Assembly: GCA_900553255.1 (NCBI GenBank)
Contig: USCI01000003.1
Span: forward strand, 1-64,000
DNA length: 64,000 nucleotides
Direction of reading: 5' to 3'
DNA from: an uncultured Oscillospiraceae bacterium
GTDB taxonomy: Bacteria; Bacillota; Clostridia; Oscillospirales; Acutalibacteraceae
The notes beneath the pieces are model-generated. The model made no database searches. It was not told the origin of the DNA and saw only the letters and a list, made by a program, of their open reading frames with translations. Shown here piece after piece: positions 45,037 to 56,176 of the stretch (the first letter of the stretch is position 1; the number at the start of each line of letters is the position of its first letter). Both the position numbers and the translations under genes were made by a program.

Positions 45037-46365
45037 ATGGAAACCATCAAAGAGGCCTGGTCGGAGATCCTGAATTATCTGCGCAGCCGGGACGATGTGT
45101 CGGAAGTAGCCTATAACGTCTGGATTTCCTGCATCGAACCGCAGGGGATTGAAGACGGCGAGGTGGTGGTTTACGTCCACACGAATTTTCAGCGGAAGAT
45201 CGTCACCGAGCATTATGCCGGCAAGCTGCAGAACGCCTTTGAGCAGGTGCTCGGCATCCCGCTGGGCTTAAAAATCCTGTCGGGCGAGGATATGCAGGCG
45301 GATCCCATGAAAACCGCTGTCGACCCGCATAATCTCTATCCGCCCAAAGACGACAAAAGCGAGTATTCCTTTGAAAATTTTGTCGTCGGCCCGTCCAACA
45401 AATTTGCCCATGCTGCCTCACAGGCCGTGGCGAGCAAGCCGGCCGGCTATTATAATCCTTTATTTATTTACGGCGGCTCCGGTCTGGGCAAAACCCATCT
45501 GCTGTACGCCATCTGCAACGAAATCAAGAAAAATTCGCCCGACGCCCAGATTTTGTATACCAAGAGTGAGGTTATCACCAACGAGCTGATCGAATCGCTG
45601 CGCAGCAACCGGCCGCAGGAGTTCCGCACCAAATACCGTCAGGCCGATGTCCTGCTGGTGGACGACATCCAGTTTATCGCCGGCAAAACCGGCGTGCAGG
45701 AAGAATTCTTCCATACCTTTGAGGCGCTGCATCAGGCCAACAAGCAGATCGTGCTCGCCTCCGACCGGCCGCCCAAGGAAATTGCCACCCTTGAAGACCG
45801 CCTGCGCAACCGGTTTGAAATGGGCCTTCTGGCGGATATTCAGCCGCCGGATCTCGAAACCCGTATTGCCATCATCAAGCGCAAGGCGCAGATGCTCGAA
45901 ATGCCGATCAGCGACGATATTGCCGAATACATCGCCAGCCAGCTCAAAAGCAACGTCCGTCAGCTGGAGGGAGCGGTGAAATTCATGCGTGCGCAGTGCC
46001 AGCTCGAGGGCATCCAGCCCTCGCTGACCGTTGCCCAGAGCGCGATCCGCGACATCCGCAACGACAGCCAACCGGCCCCGGTCACCGTCGACCGGGTGAT
46101 TACCGAGGTTGCCCGCACGATGAACGTATCGCCGGAGGATATCCGCTCCGAAAAGCGGTCCGCCCCGATTTCCCAGGCCCGCCAGGTGGCCTCCTACGTT
46201 GTCCGCAGCGTGACCAACCTGTCGATGAAGGCAATCGGCGAGGAATTCGGCACGCGCGACCATTCCACCATTGTCTATGCGGTGCGCAGGGCGGAGGAAA
46301 GGATGAAAAAGGATACCTCCTTCCGCAATATGGTGGACGATATCATCAAAAATATCGGCGGCTGA
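45037..46365 (+). CDS. dnaA: Chromosomal replication initiator DnaA
   Basis: 442 residues. Domain I (1-85) starts METIKEAWSEILNYL; a short linker follows. The AAA+ domain carries Walker A GGSGLGKTHLL, Walker B LLVDDIQF and sensor EDRLRNRFEMGL. Domain IV carries the DNA-recognition signature GTRDHSTIVYAVRRAEE. It binds origin boxes, melts DNA and loads helicase. ATG at 45037 with GAGGAG upstream gives the normal N-terminus; earlier in-frame starts add an unrelated hydrophobic tail. Confidence 0.98.
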   Translation: METIKEAWSEILNYLRSRDDVSEVAYNVWISCIEPQGIEDGEVVVYVHTNFQRKIVTEHYAGKLQNAFEQVLGIPLGLKILSGEDMQADPMKTAVDPHNLYPPKDDKSEYSFENFVVGPSNKFAHAASQAVASKPAGYYNPLFIYGGSGLGKTHLLYAICNEIKKNSPDAQILYTKSEVITNELIESLRSNRPQEFRTKYRQADVLLVDDIQFIAGKTGVQEEFFHTFEALHQANKQIVLASDRPPKEIATLEDRLRNRFEMGLLADIQPPDLETRIAIIKRKAQMLEMPISDDIAEYIASQLKSNVRQLEGAVKFMRAQCQLEGIQPSLTVAQSAIRDIRNDSQPAPVTVDRVITEVARTMNVSPEDIRSEKRSAPISQARQVASYVVRSVTNLSMKAIGEEFGTRDHSTIVYAVRRAEERMKKDTSFRNMVDDIIKNIGG

Positions 46366-46890
46366 TCCGCGGGACGCATCGTGGAAAATTTCAGAAATAC
46401 CAGAGGAATCCGCCTTTTTTCCATTTTCCCACCGGTCTTTCACGACATTTCCACCGGCTGTTCACCGCAAGTTCCGGTGGATTCCACGGGAAAACGGGGA
46501 AAAGCTGTCGAAGCAGCAGGCCCTTTTTCCCCGATCTTTTTCACTTTTCACTACCCAGTTTACCCCATGCCGTGAAAAAATTTCCGGCATTCACCCAAAT
46601 CCCCCTTTTTCTCGACAGCGTTTTCCGCCGGGGGCTTGTCCGTTTTTTGTGGACACAGGCGGGTTTTCCGGGATTTTCCCCATTTCCACCGCCCCTAATA
46701 CTACGACGAAATAAGAAAGGTTATGTTTATCAATATCTTTTCTTTTTTCGACAGCGGGCCGCTGTATCGACTGCCGTGTGATTTTCCTACACAGACAGTT
46801 TATGCATCCGGCTTTCCGGAAAGAACCGGATGCGGTAAATATTTTTGCGGAGCGGGGTGCCGCTCCCGATACGAAAGGATGGCAGGCTTT
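46366..46890. other. Probable oriC (dnaA-dnaN intergenic region)
   Basis: 525 bases without a gene. DnaA-box-like 9-mers (consensus TTATCCACA) include GTGTCCACA on the minus strand at 46648-46656 (7 of 9), GTGGAAAAT at 46381 and repeated CATTTCCAC at 46446 and 46681. A TCCACCGG/CCGGTGGA dyad lies between. An AT-rich stretch follows at about 46695-46750, a candidate unwinding element. Gene orientation flips at this locus, which supports an origin. Two small hairpins precede dnaN (GCATCCGG/CCGGATGC at 46803-46834; GAGCGG/CCGCTC at 46851-46866). Confidence 0.65.
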
Positions 46891-47991
46891 ATGAAGTTTG
46901 TTTGCAGCCGACAGGCGCTCGTTGACGCTACCGGCAACGTCCAGCGCGCGGTTTCCGGCAAATCCACGCTGCCGGCGCTCGAAGGCATTCTGATGCGCGC
47001 CGCGGGAAGCTCGTTGTTTCTGGCGGGCTATGACCTGGATCTGGGGATTACCACCACCATTGAGGCACAGGTACAGGAACCCGGGGAAATGGTGCTGACC
47101 GCCAAGCTGTTCGGCGAAATTGTCCGCCGGCTGCCGGAGGAGCAGGTCTGGTTCACGGCGGACGAAAAGTGCAACGTCGTCATCAAAAGCGGCCAGTCGG
47201 AATTTACCATCATGGGCATTTCGGCTTCGGAATATCCCGAGCTGCCGTCGGTCAACGACGGTGTGGGCTTTACGGTCGGACAGGATGTGCTCAAGAGCAT
47301 GATCCGTCAGACCCTGTTTGCGGTTGCTCAGAACGACGCGCGCCCGGTGCACACCGGTACGCTGTTCGAGGTGGGCGGCGGTATGCTGCGGCTGGTATCG
47401 GTGGACGGCTCCCGTCTGGCGATGCGCTGTGAAGCGGTGCGCAGTGAGGAAAATATGCAGTTTGTCGTGCCGAAAAAAACACTCAGTGAGGTGCTCAAGC
47501 TGCTCACCGACGAGGATACGCCGATGTCGATGGCGGTGGGCCGCCGGCATATCGTGTTGGAAATTGACGGCTATGCGGTCATTTCCCGGCTGCTTGACGG
47601 CGAATTCCTGCCATATCGCAAGGCGATCCCGCAGCAGGTGGCCACCACGGTATGCGTCAACACCCGTGAGCTGATCAGCACGGTGGAGCGCGTTTCCCTG
47701 GTCATCAACGACCGGCTCAAATCTCCGCTGGTGTGTGAATTCCAGAAGGGGCGCATCCTGTTTTCCTGCACCTCCCCGCTCGGCAGCGCAAACGACGCGA
47801 TCGAAGCACAGGTGGAGGGCAATGAGGAGGAAATGGGCTTCAACAGCCAGTTCCTGCTCGACGCCCTTAAAAACGCCGAAACCGACGAGGTGCGCATTGA
47901 ACTCAATGGCGCGCTGCAGCCGATGAAGGTACTGCCGGTGGAGGGGGATTCCTTCCTGTTCCTGGTGCTGCCGGTACGGCTCAAGCGCTGA
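46891..47991 (+). CDS. dnaN: DNA polymerase III beta subunit (sliding clamp)
   Basis: 366 residues. Forms the dimeric ring that tethers polymerase to DNA. The start MKFVCSRQALVDATGNVQRAV and end DSFLFLVLPVRL match the family, with GSRLAMR and VPKKTLSEVLKLL in the middle domain. ATG at 46891 has GAAAGGATGG upstream. It follows the oriC region and heads the run dnaN-yaaA-recF-remB-gyrB. Confidence 0.98.
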   Translation: MKFVCSRQALVDATGNVQRAVSGKSTLPALEGILMRAAGSSLFLAGYDLDLGITTTIEAQVQEPGEMVLTAKLFGEIVRRLPEEQVWFTADEKCNVVIKSGQSEFTIMGISASEYPELPSVNDGVGFTVGQDVLKSMIRQTLFAVAQNDARPVHTGTLFEVGGGMLRLVSVDGSRLAMRCEAVRSEENMQFVVPKKTLSEVLKLLTDEDTPMSMAVGRRHIVLEIDGYAVISRLLDGEFLPYRKAIPQQVATTVCVNTRELISTVERVSLVINDRLKSPLVCEFQKGRILFSCTSPLGSANDAIEAQVEGNEEEMGFNSQFLLDALKNAETDEVRIELNGALQPMKVLPVEGDSFLFLVLPVRLKR

Positions 47992-48013
47992 CCGGACGGA
48001 AGGGACCGATTGT

Positions 48014-48238
48014 ATGGACAAGGAGATTGCCATCCACACGCCGTTTATCCGGCTGGATGCGCTGCTCAAGCTCGCCGGCATGGCCGATACGGGCGGCGCG
48101 GCGAAGATTATGGTGCAAAGCGGTCAGGTGCTGGTCAACGACACGGTGTGCCTGCAGCGGGGGAAAAAGCTGGTGCCGGGCGACCGGGTGAAAATCGCCG
48201 GTTCGGCACAGGAAATTTGCATCGGCGAAACGGCATGA
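48014..48238 (+). CDS. yaaA: S4-domain protein YaaA
   Basis: 74 residues consisting of a single S4 RNA-binding domain (IRLDALLKLAGMADTGGAAKIMVQSGQVLVND, then RGKKLVPGDRVKI). In Bacillus the same-position gene product is linked to 50S ribosome assembly. It lies 22 bases after dnaN with AAGGGA before ATG, a conserved dnaN-yaaA-recF arrangement. Confidence 0.93.
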   Translation: MDKEIAIHTPFIRLDALLKLAGMADTGGAAKIMVQSGQVLVNDTVCLQRGKKLVPGDRVKIAGSAQEICIGETA

Positions 48239-48299
48239 ACAGCCGGCGGCTTTCCGCCGCCGGGAGGAACAGGCGGGAAATTTCCCGCGCGGAGGCGGC

Positions 48300-49418
48300 A
48301 TGAGGGTCGACAGGCTGACATTCAGCGGATTCCGCAATCTGGCGGCCGGCGAATGGATACCGGGTGCCGGAGTCAATATTTTATACGGCGACAACGCGCA
48401 GGGCAAAACCAATCTGCTCGAAGCGCTGTGGATGTTTACCGGCGGGCGCAGCTTCCGCGGGGCCAGGGACAGCGAGCTTAAGCAGTTCGGGGCGGAAAAA
48501 AGCTGCTGCCGGTTGGAATTCACGGCACAGGAAAGGCAGCAGGAGGCGGAAATCCGGATCGAAAAGCGCCGGAGCGCATCGCTCAACGGCATTGCGCAGC
48601 CCTCAGCGGGCAGACTCGCCGGTGTTTTCTGTGCCATCGTCTTTTCACCCGAGCATCTCACCCTGATCAAGGGGGGACCGGAAGGACGGCGGAAATTTCT
48701 CGATGCCGCTTACTGCCAGGTGCGGCCGGGTTATATCACGGTGCTCGGCGAGTACATGCGCACGCTGCAGCAGCGCAATGCCCTGCTGCGGGACGCCCGG
48801 CAGTACCGGCCGGACGGGGACATGCTGGATTTGTGGGATCATCAGCTTGCACAGGCGGGCGCGCGGGTGCATCTGGCGCGGACAACCTATATCCGCAGGC
48901 TTCGGGAAGCGGTTCGGGATATCTATGCAGGGCTGTCCGCGGGGGCGGAGGAGCTGGACCTTTCCTATCGGGCGGAAAACCGCACCGAGGAAATGACCGC
49001 TGTACAGGCGGCAGAGGCGCTGCTCGAGGAGATCCGCAGCCACCGGCAGGCGGACCTGGCGGCGGGCTTCACCACCGCAGGGCCGCACCGGGATGATATG
49101 GAGGTTTCCATAAACGGTATGGCGGCCCGGGCATACGGCTCACAGGGGCAGCAGCGCAGCGCGGTGCTTGCCCTGAAGATGGCGGAGGCCTCCATCCTGC
49201 GGCAGGTCAGCGGGGAACAGCCGGTGGCGCTGCTCGACGACGTAATGAGTGAACTCGACGTGAGCCGGCAGGACTATATTTTCAACCACATACACGACTG
49301 GCAGGTGTTTATCACCTGCTGTGATCCGTCCGCCGTACAGCGGGTGACCGGCGGCCGGGTGTTTCATGTGAAACATGGCGTTCTGACACCGGAGACGGCA
49401 GGGACGCAAGGAGGATGA
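48300..49418 (+). CDS. recF: Recombination mediator RecF
   Basis: 372 residues, an SMC-like ATPase that helps RecOR load RecA at gaps. Walker A GDNAQGKTNLLEAL; signature and Walker B region SQGQQRSAVLALKMAEA and VALLDDVMSELD. The segment FHVKHG near the C-terminus is encoded by an embedded parS-like sequence. GGAGGCGG precedes ATG. The 61-base gap after yaaA holds two G+C-rich dyads (48243-48262 and 48272-48287). Confidence 0.97.
   Translation: MRVDRLTFSGFRNLAAGEWIPGAGVNILYGDNAQGKTNLLEALWMFTGGRSFRGARDSELKQFGAEKSCCRLEFTAQERQQEAEIRIEKRRSASLNGIAQPSAGRLAGVFCAIVFSPEHLTLIKGGPEGRRKFLDAAYCQVRPGYITVLGEYMRTLQQRNALLRDARQYRPDGDMLDLWDHQLAQAGARVHLARTTYIRRLREAVRDIYAGLSAGAEELDLSYRAENRTEEMTAVQAAEALLEEIRSHRQADLAAGFTTAGPHRDDMEVSINGMAARAYGSQGQQRSAVLALKMAEASILRQVSGEQPVALLDDVMSELDVSRQDYIFNHIHDWQVFITCCDPSAVQRVTGGRVFHVKHGVLTPETAGTQGG
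49360..49375. promoter_or_regulatory. parS-like site (Spo0J/ParB binding)
   Basis: TGTTTCATGTGAAACA differs at one position from the parS consensus TGTTTCACGTGAAACA. It lies within recF, about 2.6 kb from the oriC candidate. Origin-proximal position and near-perfect dyad make a centromere-like function likely. Confidence 0.8.
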
Positions 49419-49422
49419 GGCG

Positions 49423-49698
49423 ATGTATCTCCACCTGGGACAAAATACGGTGGTAAGGCTTGCGGATATCGTTGGGATTTTTGATATGGATACCGCTACT
49501 ATTTCCAAAAACACCCGGCAGTTCCTTGCCGACGCCCAAAAGGGAGGACGGGTGTTCAATGTGTCGATGGAGCTGCCGAAATCCTTTGTGGTGTGCACCG
49601 ACGGGAAAGGCAATGAAACCGTATATATTTCGCAGATTTCGTCGTCCACGCTTCTCAAGCGCACGGCGTTCATGGATACGCTCACCTTTTCGGAGTGA
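49423..49698 (+). CDS. remB: RemB-like regulatory protein (DUF370)
   Basis: 91 residues of the DUF370/RemA-RemB type: MYLHLGQNTVVRLADIVGIFD, then FVVCTDGKGNETVYISQISSSTLLKR. In Bacillus, RemA/RemB-type proteins act on biofilm-matrix genes by binding DNA; RemB occupies the same recF-gyrB position. GGAGG precedes ATG, four bases after recF. Confidence 0.88.
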   Translation: MYLHLGQNTVVRLADIVGIFDMDTATISKNTRQFLADAQKGGRVFNVSMELPKSFVVCTDGKGNETVYISQISSSTLLKRTAFMDTLTFSE

Positions 49699-49749
49699 GC
49701 GGCAGGCTGAGATAAGACGCATAACAGTTGTGAACGGAGGAAACCCCTA

Positions 49750-51714
<1,965 letters not shown>

Positions 51715-51790
51715 TCGGAATCGGGACAAACCGCAGCGGCAGGGGACGGCAGGCCGTCCCTGGCTGCGAAGAAAGGGAGGAACCCCTCGG

Positions 51791-52429
51791 ATGGACGATC
51801 AGGAGAAAATGCCCGCGCAGGAGCAGACGGCGGAAGAAGCCGGAAAGGTGCCTGCGGCGGGGTTTCCGGAGGAGCAGGATCCGTACAGCGGCCGCGACGC
51901 CGAAACGCAGGCCGGGCAGCCGCAGGCGGATCTGCGCATCCAGCTGACCAAAGAGGAATTGTATGCCTGCATGTGCAGCCGGCAGGAGCGAAAAGCCGGA
52001 AAGACACGGCTGATTGTGGAAACGGTGCTGCTGGGACTGCTGGCGGCCTATTGCATCCTTGCGTTTTTTCTCTCCGGGATGGCAAGCGTCGCATCGCTGT
52101 GCATCGGATTGGCTGCGCTGCTGCTGGCTGCGGCCATCTGGGCGGTGCCGGCAATCGTCAACCGCTATGATGCGAATCGGGAGTTTTCCAAGAATAAAGT
52201 GCTGCGGGTACGAATTTATGCGCAGGGATTTGGATTCGGCACCGATGATACCTTTCAGCTGGTTCCGTATGAGCAGTGCTGTGCCAGGCGGGGCAAAGAC
52301 ATGATCCTGCTGGATTTTGAGGGCGGGCTGATGGTCGCACTGCCCAAACGGCTGCTTGACGGCGGAATATGGGAACAGCTGCAAGGACGGCTGCATCTCG
52401 ACGAGGAAAAGGGCAAAGACAAGGAATAG
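51791..52429 (+). CDS. YcxB-like membrane protein, copy 1
   Basis: 212 residues. A Glu/Gln/Pro-rich cytoplasmic N-terminus (1-55) leads to the segment LRIQLTKEELYACMCSRQERKAGKT, two membrane helices (about 78-120) and a beta-rich C-terminal part with DDTFQLVPYEQC and VALPKRLL. That layout, ending in (I/L)PKR, is the YcxB-like fold of unknown function. First of four consecutive genes between gyrB and gyrA. AGGGAGG is the ribosome site. An 8-bp hairpin (51743-51760) lies upstream. Confidence 0.7.
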   Translation: MDDQEKMPAQEQTAEEAGKVPAAGFPEEQDPYSGRDAETQAGQPQADLRIQLTKEELYACMCSRQERKAGKTRLIVETVLLGLLAAYCILAFFLSGMASVASLCIGLAALLLAAAIWAVPAIVNRYDANREFSKNKVLRVRIYAQGFGFGTDDTFQLVPYEQCCARRGKDMILLDFEGGLMVALPKRLLDGGIWEQLQGRLHLDEEKGKDKE

Positions 52430-52518
52430 AATCCTGCTGTCCGCCGGTCAGGCGGAGTGGAGTCGCAGAATCCGCAGGGCGGGCCTTTTGCCCGGTTTCG
52501 CGGGAAAGGAAAGAAAAC

Positions 52519-53070
52519 ATGCAAGAAACAACGCCTGTCCGTGCGCAGTTTCGGGTGGATGTGTCCCAGGCAGAATATGTGCAGGCCTCTTTGCTGCTTG
52601 CACGGCGGTTCGGTGTGCTGCAGTTTGCGCCGGCCGCCATGATCGCCGGCGTGCTGCTGATTGCGGGCAGCCTGACGATGACCGGTTTTATGATTTCGCT
52701 GTTTTTCCCGCTTTTTCTTCTGCTGCTGGGGATTCTGCTGCTGGTGGTGTTCCTGGTGGTGGAGCCGGCGGATATACGCCGGCAGGCAAAGAAGGATTAC
52801 GAAACCTTTGCGCAGCTTATGCAGCCGGCAGACCTTTGTCTGTACCCGGATGATGTACGGACCAAAACACCGTATTTATCCCTGCAGGATCCCTATGCCC
52901 GGATGCTGTGCGTGGAGACCGACACGCTTGTGGTGCTGATCCGGGACAGGGAACAGATGCTGATTCTTCCCAAACGCTGCTTTCCGCCGGGGCGGGCGGA
53001 GGAGATAATGGATTTTCTGCGGACGACCTTTGTCCGCCGGCGCCGGGTGATGCGTGGCTGGCTGTTTTGA
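52519..53070 (+). CDS. YcxB-like membrane protein, copy 2
   Basis: 183 residues. Short N-terminus with FRVDVSQAEYVQASLLLARR, two helices (about 38-80), then a beta-rich tail with LCVETDTLVVLIRDREQMLILPKRCFP. Same unit as copy 1, without the acidic N-terminal extension. ATG at 52519 has AAAGGAAAG at good spacing; the frame is open upstream but unrelated. It ends 17 bases before copy 3. Confidence 0.68.
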   Translation: MQETTPVRAQFRVDVSQAEYVQASLLLARRFGVLQFAPAAMIAGVLLIAGSLTMTGFMISLFFPLFLLLLGILLLVVFLVVEPADIRRQAKKDYETFAQLMQPADLCLYPDDVRTKTPYLSLQDPYARMLCVETDTLVVLIRDREQMLILPKRCFPPGRAEEIMDFLRTTFVRRRRVMRGWLF

Positions 53071-53087
53071 CAGGCGAAAGGGAAAAA

Positions 53088-53627
53088 ATGGAGCAGATTG
53101 AACTGAGTGTGCTGATGACCCAGGAGGATTATATGGCCTTCCTGGTACAGAAAAGACGCATGCAGCGCGGCCGGAAATTTCAGACAGCGCTGTATGTGGG
53201 AGGACTGCTGGCTGTGGCGGCGATCGCTGGCTTCTTTTTCGGGGACAGCATTGGTATGTCGGCTGCATCCGCTGCAGGGCTGCTGCTGGTTGCTGTGGTG
53301 CTGATGGTATTCGACGCCGCGATTGCCCCCCTGTTTGACAGGATCACGGCGGCGCGGGACTATGCGGAAAAGGAAAGCCTGCGTACCGCCTGCCTGTATC
53401 GTTTTACCGAAAATGAAGTTTATTTGCGCGGGGGACGGATCGAGGGAACCCTTCCCCTTGGTTTCATGACCGGATGGATGCATACGCCGGATTATTTCAC
53501 CCTCTCCTTCGGGCGGGAAACGTCCCTGTTTATCCCGAAGCGGCTGCTTGGGCAGGAGCAATGCAGCCAGTTGGAAAAATGGCTGCGAACCGCTGATACG
53601 GGAATTCAGGAGAAAGGGCGGCGATAA
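53088..53627 (+). CDS. YcxB-like membrane protein, copy 3
   Basis: 179 residues. IELSVLMTQEDYMAFLVQKRRMQRG leads into two helices (about 38-80); the beta part ends TSLFIPKRLLGQEQCSQLEKWL. ATG at 53088 follows GAAAGGGA. It is closest in layout to copy 2, and the two may be recent duplicates, although divergence is high. The stop is two bases from the next start, so coupling is likely. Confidence 0.68.
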   Translation: MEQIELSVLMTQEDYMAFLVQKRRMQRGRKFQTALYVGGLLAVAAIAGFFFGDSIGMSAASAAGLLLVAVVLMVFDAAIAPLFDRITAARDYAEKESLRTACLYRFTENEVYLRGGRIEGTLPLGFMTGWMHTPDYFTLSFGRETSLFIPKRLLGQEQCSQLEKWLRTADTGIQEKGRR

Positions 53628-53629
53628 CA

Positions 53630-54811
53630 ATGGATACTGAACAGGAGGATAAGAAAATTATCCGTGAAGAGCCGCCTGAACACAATGCACCTGTTCTGGA
53701 CGAAGGGCAGGAACTGGCGATTCCGGTCAGTTTGTACCGGGAGGAATACATACGCTTCAGCGAAACGGTATTCCGTCTGCAGAACCGCCGGCGCAGGATG
53801 TGGCAGTTCCCGCTGGTTTTCCTGCTTTTGGCGGGATGTATCGTTCTGCTGCTGATTGAAGGGCTGGTATACGATGACTGGAACTATTCGCTGTTTTTCT
53901 TAGTGATCCTGATAGCGGTTATCAGCGGCTTTTTGTTTGTGGGCTGGCCGCTGCTCATCCGCCGTTCGGCGGGAAAAAGCTATGACCGCACCTGTGCCGC
54001 GGGCTATTCGTTCGACGGCGTGGTGCATCTGTATGACAACCGGGTGGAAAAGGTCACGACAAGCGGCCGTGCTGTCATCCATTTCGGGGAAAACGCGCTT
54101 TATCTGGAGACGGCGGATATGATTGCACTGCTGTCGCCCGCCAGTAAAGCGATTGTTCTGCCGGCGCGCTGCCTGACGGCAGATGACGCGGTGATGGCCA
54201 AAAAAAGGCTGCTGCCGAATATCGCCCCGGTGCACCGCATGATCGTGCGGCAGGTTGTGCCGCTTGCGCATCAGAGGATACAGGTGGAGGAAGATTATGC
54301 GCAATCGTACGGGCATGAGCCGATTGTCCTGTATGTGCAGTATACGGCAGAGGAGTATCTCAGCCTGATGAAGGACCTGAACCGGCGCTCCTTTACCCGC
54401 GCGGTCCCCTTCAGCGGGGTGCTCGCGTGTACGCTGGGTGTCATAGGATGGCTGGTCGGAGGGCCGCTCGAAGGGCTGATGATGTTTTTGCTGTCGGTAG
54501 GGGTATCTCTCGGCATTATGCTGATGAACCGCCAGCGTGCAAAGCGTCTGGTGGATCACCTCGACCCGACGGAAATGCGGGTACAGTTCCGCATCAGTGA
54601 AAAAGACGTAAGTATGCGGGTCAACTCCGGGCAGGAGGCCCGCCTGGAGTGGCGGCAGGTCACCCATGCGGTGGAACGGCCGGACTGCGTGGAATTTTAC
54701 GGCAGCGGGAATGCTTTCTGGCGGATTCCCAAACGCTGCATCCCGGATATGGACGAGCTGCGGCGTTTTGTCAATCAGCATGTCGTCCCCAAAGCCGACC
54801 GGAACGCCTGA
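53630..54811 (+). CDS. Double YcxB-like membrane protein
   Basis: 393 residues made of two YcxB-type units in tandem: unit 1 (about 25-190; helices near 60-110, motif IVLPARCL) and unit 2 (about 225-390; VQYTAEEYLSLMKDLNRRS, helices about 260-300, motif WRIPKRCIPD). Four membrane helices in all. Start ATG 53630 with only two bases after the previous stop and AAAGGGCGG inside the upstream gene. No enzyme motif. Confidence 0.65.
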   Translation: MDTEQEDKKIIREEPPEHNAPVLDEGQELAIPVSLYREEYIRFSETVFRLQNRRRRMWQFPLVFLLLAGCIVLLLIEGLVYDDWNYSLFFLVILIAVISGFLFVGWPLLIRRSAGKSYDRTCAAGYSFDGVVHLYDNRVEKVTTSGRAVIHFGENALYLETADMIALLSPASKAIVLPARCLTADDAVMAKKRLLPNIAPVHRMIVRQVVPLAHQRIQVEEDYAQSYGHEPIVLYVQYTAEEYLSLMKDLNRRSFTRAVPFSGVLACTLGVIGWLVGGPLEGLMMFLLSVGVSLGIMLMNRQRAKRLVDHLDPTEMRVQFRISEKDVSMRVNSGQEARLEWRQVTHAVERPDCVEFYGSGNAFWRIPKRCIPDMDELRRFVNQHVVPKADRNA

Positions 54812-54841
54812 ACAAAGCGCAGAAAAAGGAGGAATAACCCG

Positions 54842-56176
54842 ATGGAGGAATACAGGCCGGACCCGTTGACGCCGGCACCGGAGCAGCCGCAGTCTGCCGG
54901 AGAACCGCAGGCCAGCGGGCAGCCGCAGCCGCCGGTACCGGACCCCCCGGCACAGCCGGTATATGGAAATAATCCGACGCCCTACGGCATGCCGCACGCA
55001 TTTTACGGCGGCGCACCGGTTCCGCCGACGTTTTATCCGCCGGCGGCGCCCGGCTACGGTGCCGGGCCTGGCTCTCAGACCGGGCAGACCGCGCTGCCGG
55101 TGGGGTTCTGCCCGCCGCCTTTTGAAGAAGAGGCACTGACGCAGGATGAGCAGCCGCTGTCGGTTGTTGCCGGCCGGGCGCTGACCCTTGCGCAGATCAA
55201 ACGGCTGCAGGGTGCGGCACGGAAATCCGCCGGGCTGTTTTTCGGTGCTTTTGTGGCCCTTTTGGCCTTTCTTGGGCTGGCGGCTTACGGCGGCATCAGT
55301 GTCAGCGGAAATATCGCCGCCGGGTCGATCACCTTCCTGGCCGGGGTGGCGTCGCTGGCGGTGGGCGGCGTCGGGATGATGCTGCGCAACGGGCGCAATG
55401 ACCGCGACGATACGAATTTGTGGGCGGCAAAGCAGTATGTGCAGGGGGAACGGCATGTCCTGCTGCTGTACGGCGACCGTGCGGAGGACCGGACGTCTCA
55501 CGGAGGCACGGTGATCCGCTTGGCGGATGCGGTTTTCCATGAAATGCCGGACATGCTGCTTCTGCAGGACGAAAACGGCCGGATTGTCTGGCGGGCGGAG
55601 GATCTGACCGAATATGACGCCCGCTTTATCCTCGAACAGATTTACCGCAGGATACCGGATAAACGCCGGCGGTTCAGCGGGTTCTTCCAGGCGCGCCTTC
55701 TGCAGCCGCTGGAGCTTCCGCACATCCAAAGGACGGAGACGGTGGTTGCTCAGGTGCAGTATACCGAGAAAAAGGAACGCGGCTTCTGGGGAAAAGTGGG
55801 CCATATGCTGCCGTTTCTGGTGCCGCTCGGCATCATTCCCGGCCTGCTGCTGGCAAGCGTGCTGTATCTGACCAACAGCATTTATCTGGACATGCTGCTG
55901 TTTTGTCTGATGACCTTTGCCGGGGTGTTTGTGCTGGCGCTGCTGTTTTTGCTGCTGGTGCCGGAAAAGGGAGAGCAGGCGGTGGAGATCCGCTTTACCC
56001 GCACCGGCATGGAGGTGCGTGCGCGGGGGGATCTTCGGTATTTTCCCGCGCAGGCGGTACAGCGCCGGCGGGACGGAAAGGATCTGGTGCTTGCGGTGCC
56101 GGGCGAGGAATTTGTGATTCCGTGGCCGGCCATCGACGGCAATACGGCGCTGCTCGAGCTGATGGGGATCGGATGA
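54842..56176 (+). CDS. Proline-rich double YcxB-like membrane protein
   Basis: 444 residues. A Pro/Gln/Gly/Tyr-rich disordered N-terminus (1-100, PYGMPHAFYGGAPVPP) precedes two divergent units: 1 at about 115-270 (helices 130-180) and 2 at about 290-444 (helices 310-375; end EFVIPWPAIDG). The PKR motif is lost in both. It ends the insertion before gyrA. RBS AAAGGAGG. The relation to the other copies rests on layout more than on identity. Confidence 0.6.
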   Translation: MEEYRPDPLTPAPEQPQSAGEPQASGQPQPPVPDPPAQPVYGNNPTPYGMPHAFYGGAPVPPTFYPPAAPGYGAGPGSQTGQTALPVGFCPPPFEEEALTQDEQPLSVVAGRALTLAQIKRLQGAARKSAGLFFGAFVALLAFLGLAAYGGISVSGNIAAGSITFLAGVASLAVGGVGMMLRNGRNDRDDTNLWAAKQYVQGERHVLLLYGDRAEDRTSHGGTVIRLADAVFHEMPDMLLLQDENGRIVWRAEDLTEYDARFILEQIYRRIPDKRRRFSGFFQARLLQPLELPHIQRTETVVAQVQYTEKKERGFWGKVGHMLPFLVPLGIIPGLLLASVLYLTNSIYLDMLLFCLMTFAGVFVLALLFLLLVPEKGEQAVEIRFTRTGMEVRARGDLRYFPAQAVQRRRDGKDLVLAVPGEEFVIPWPAIDGNTALLELMGIG

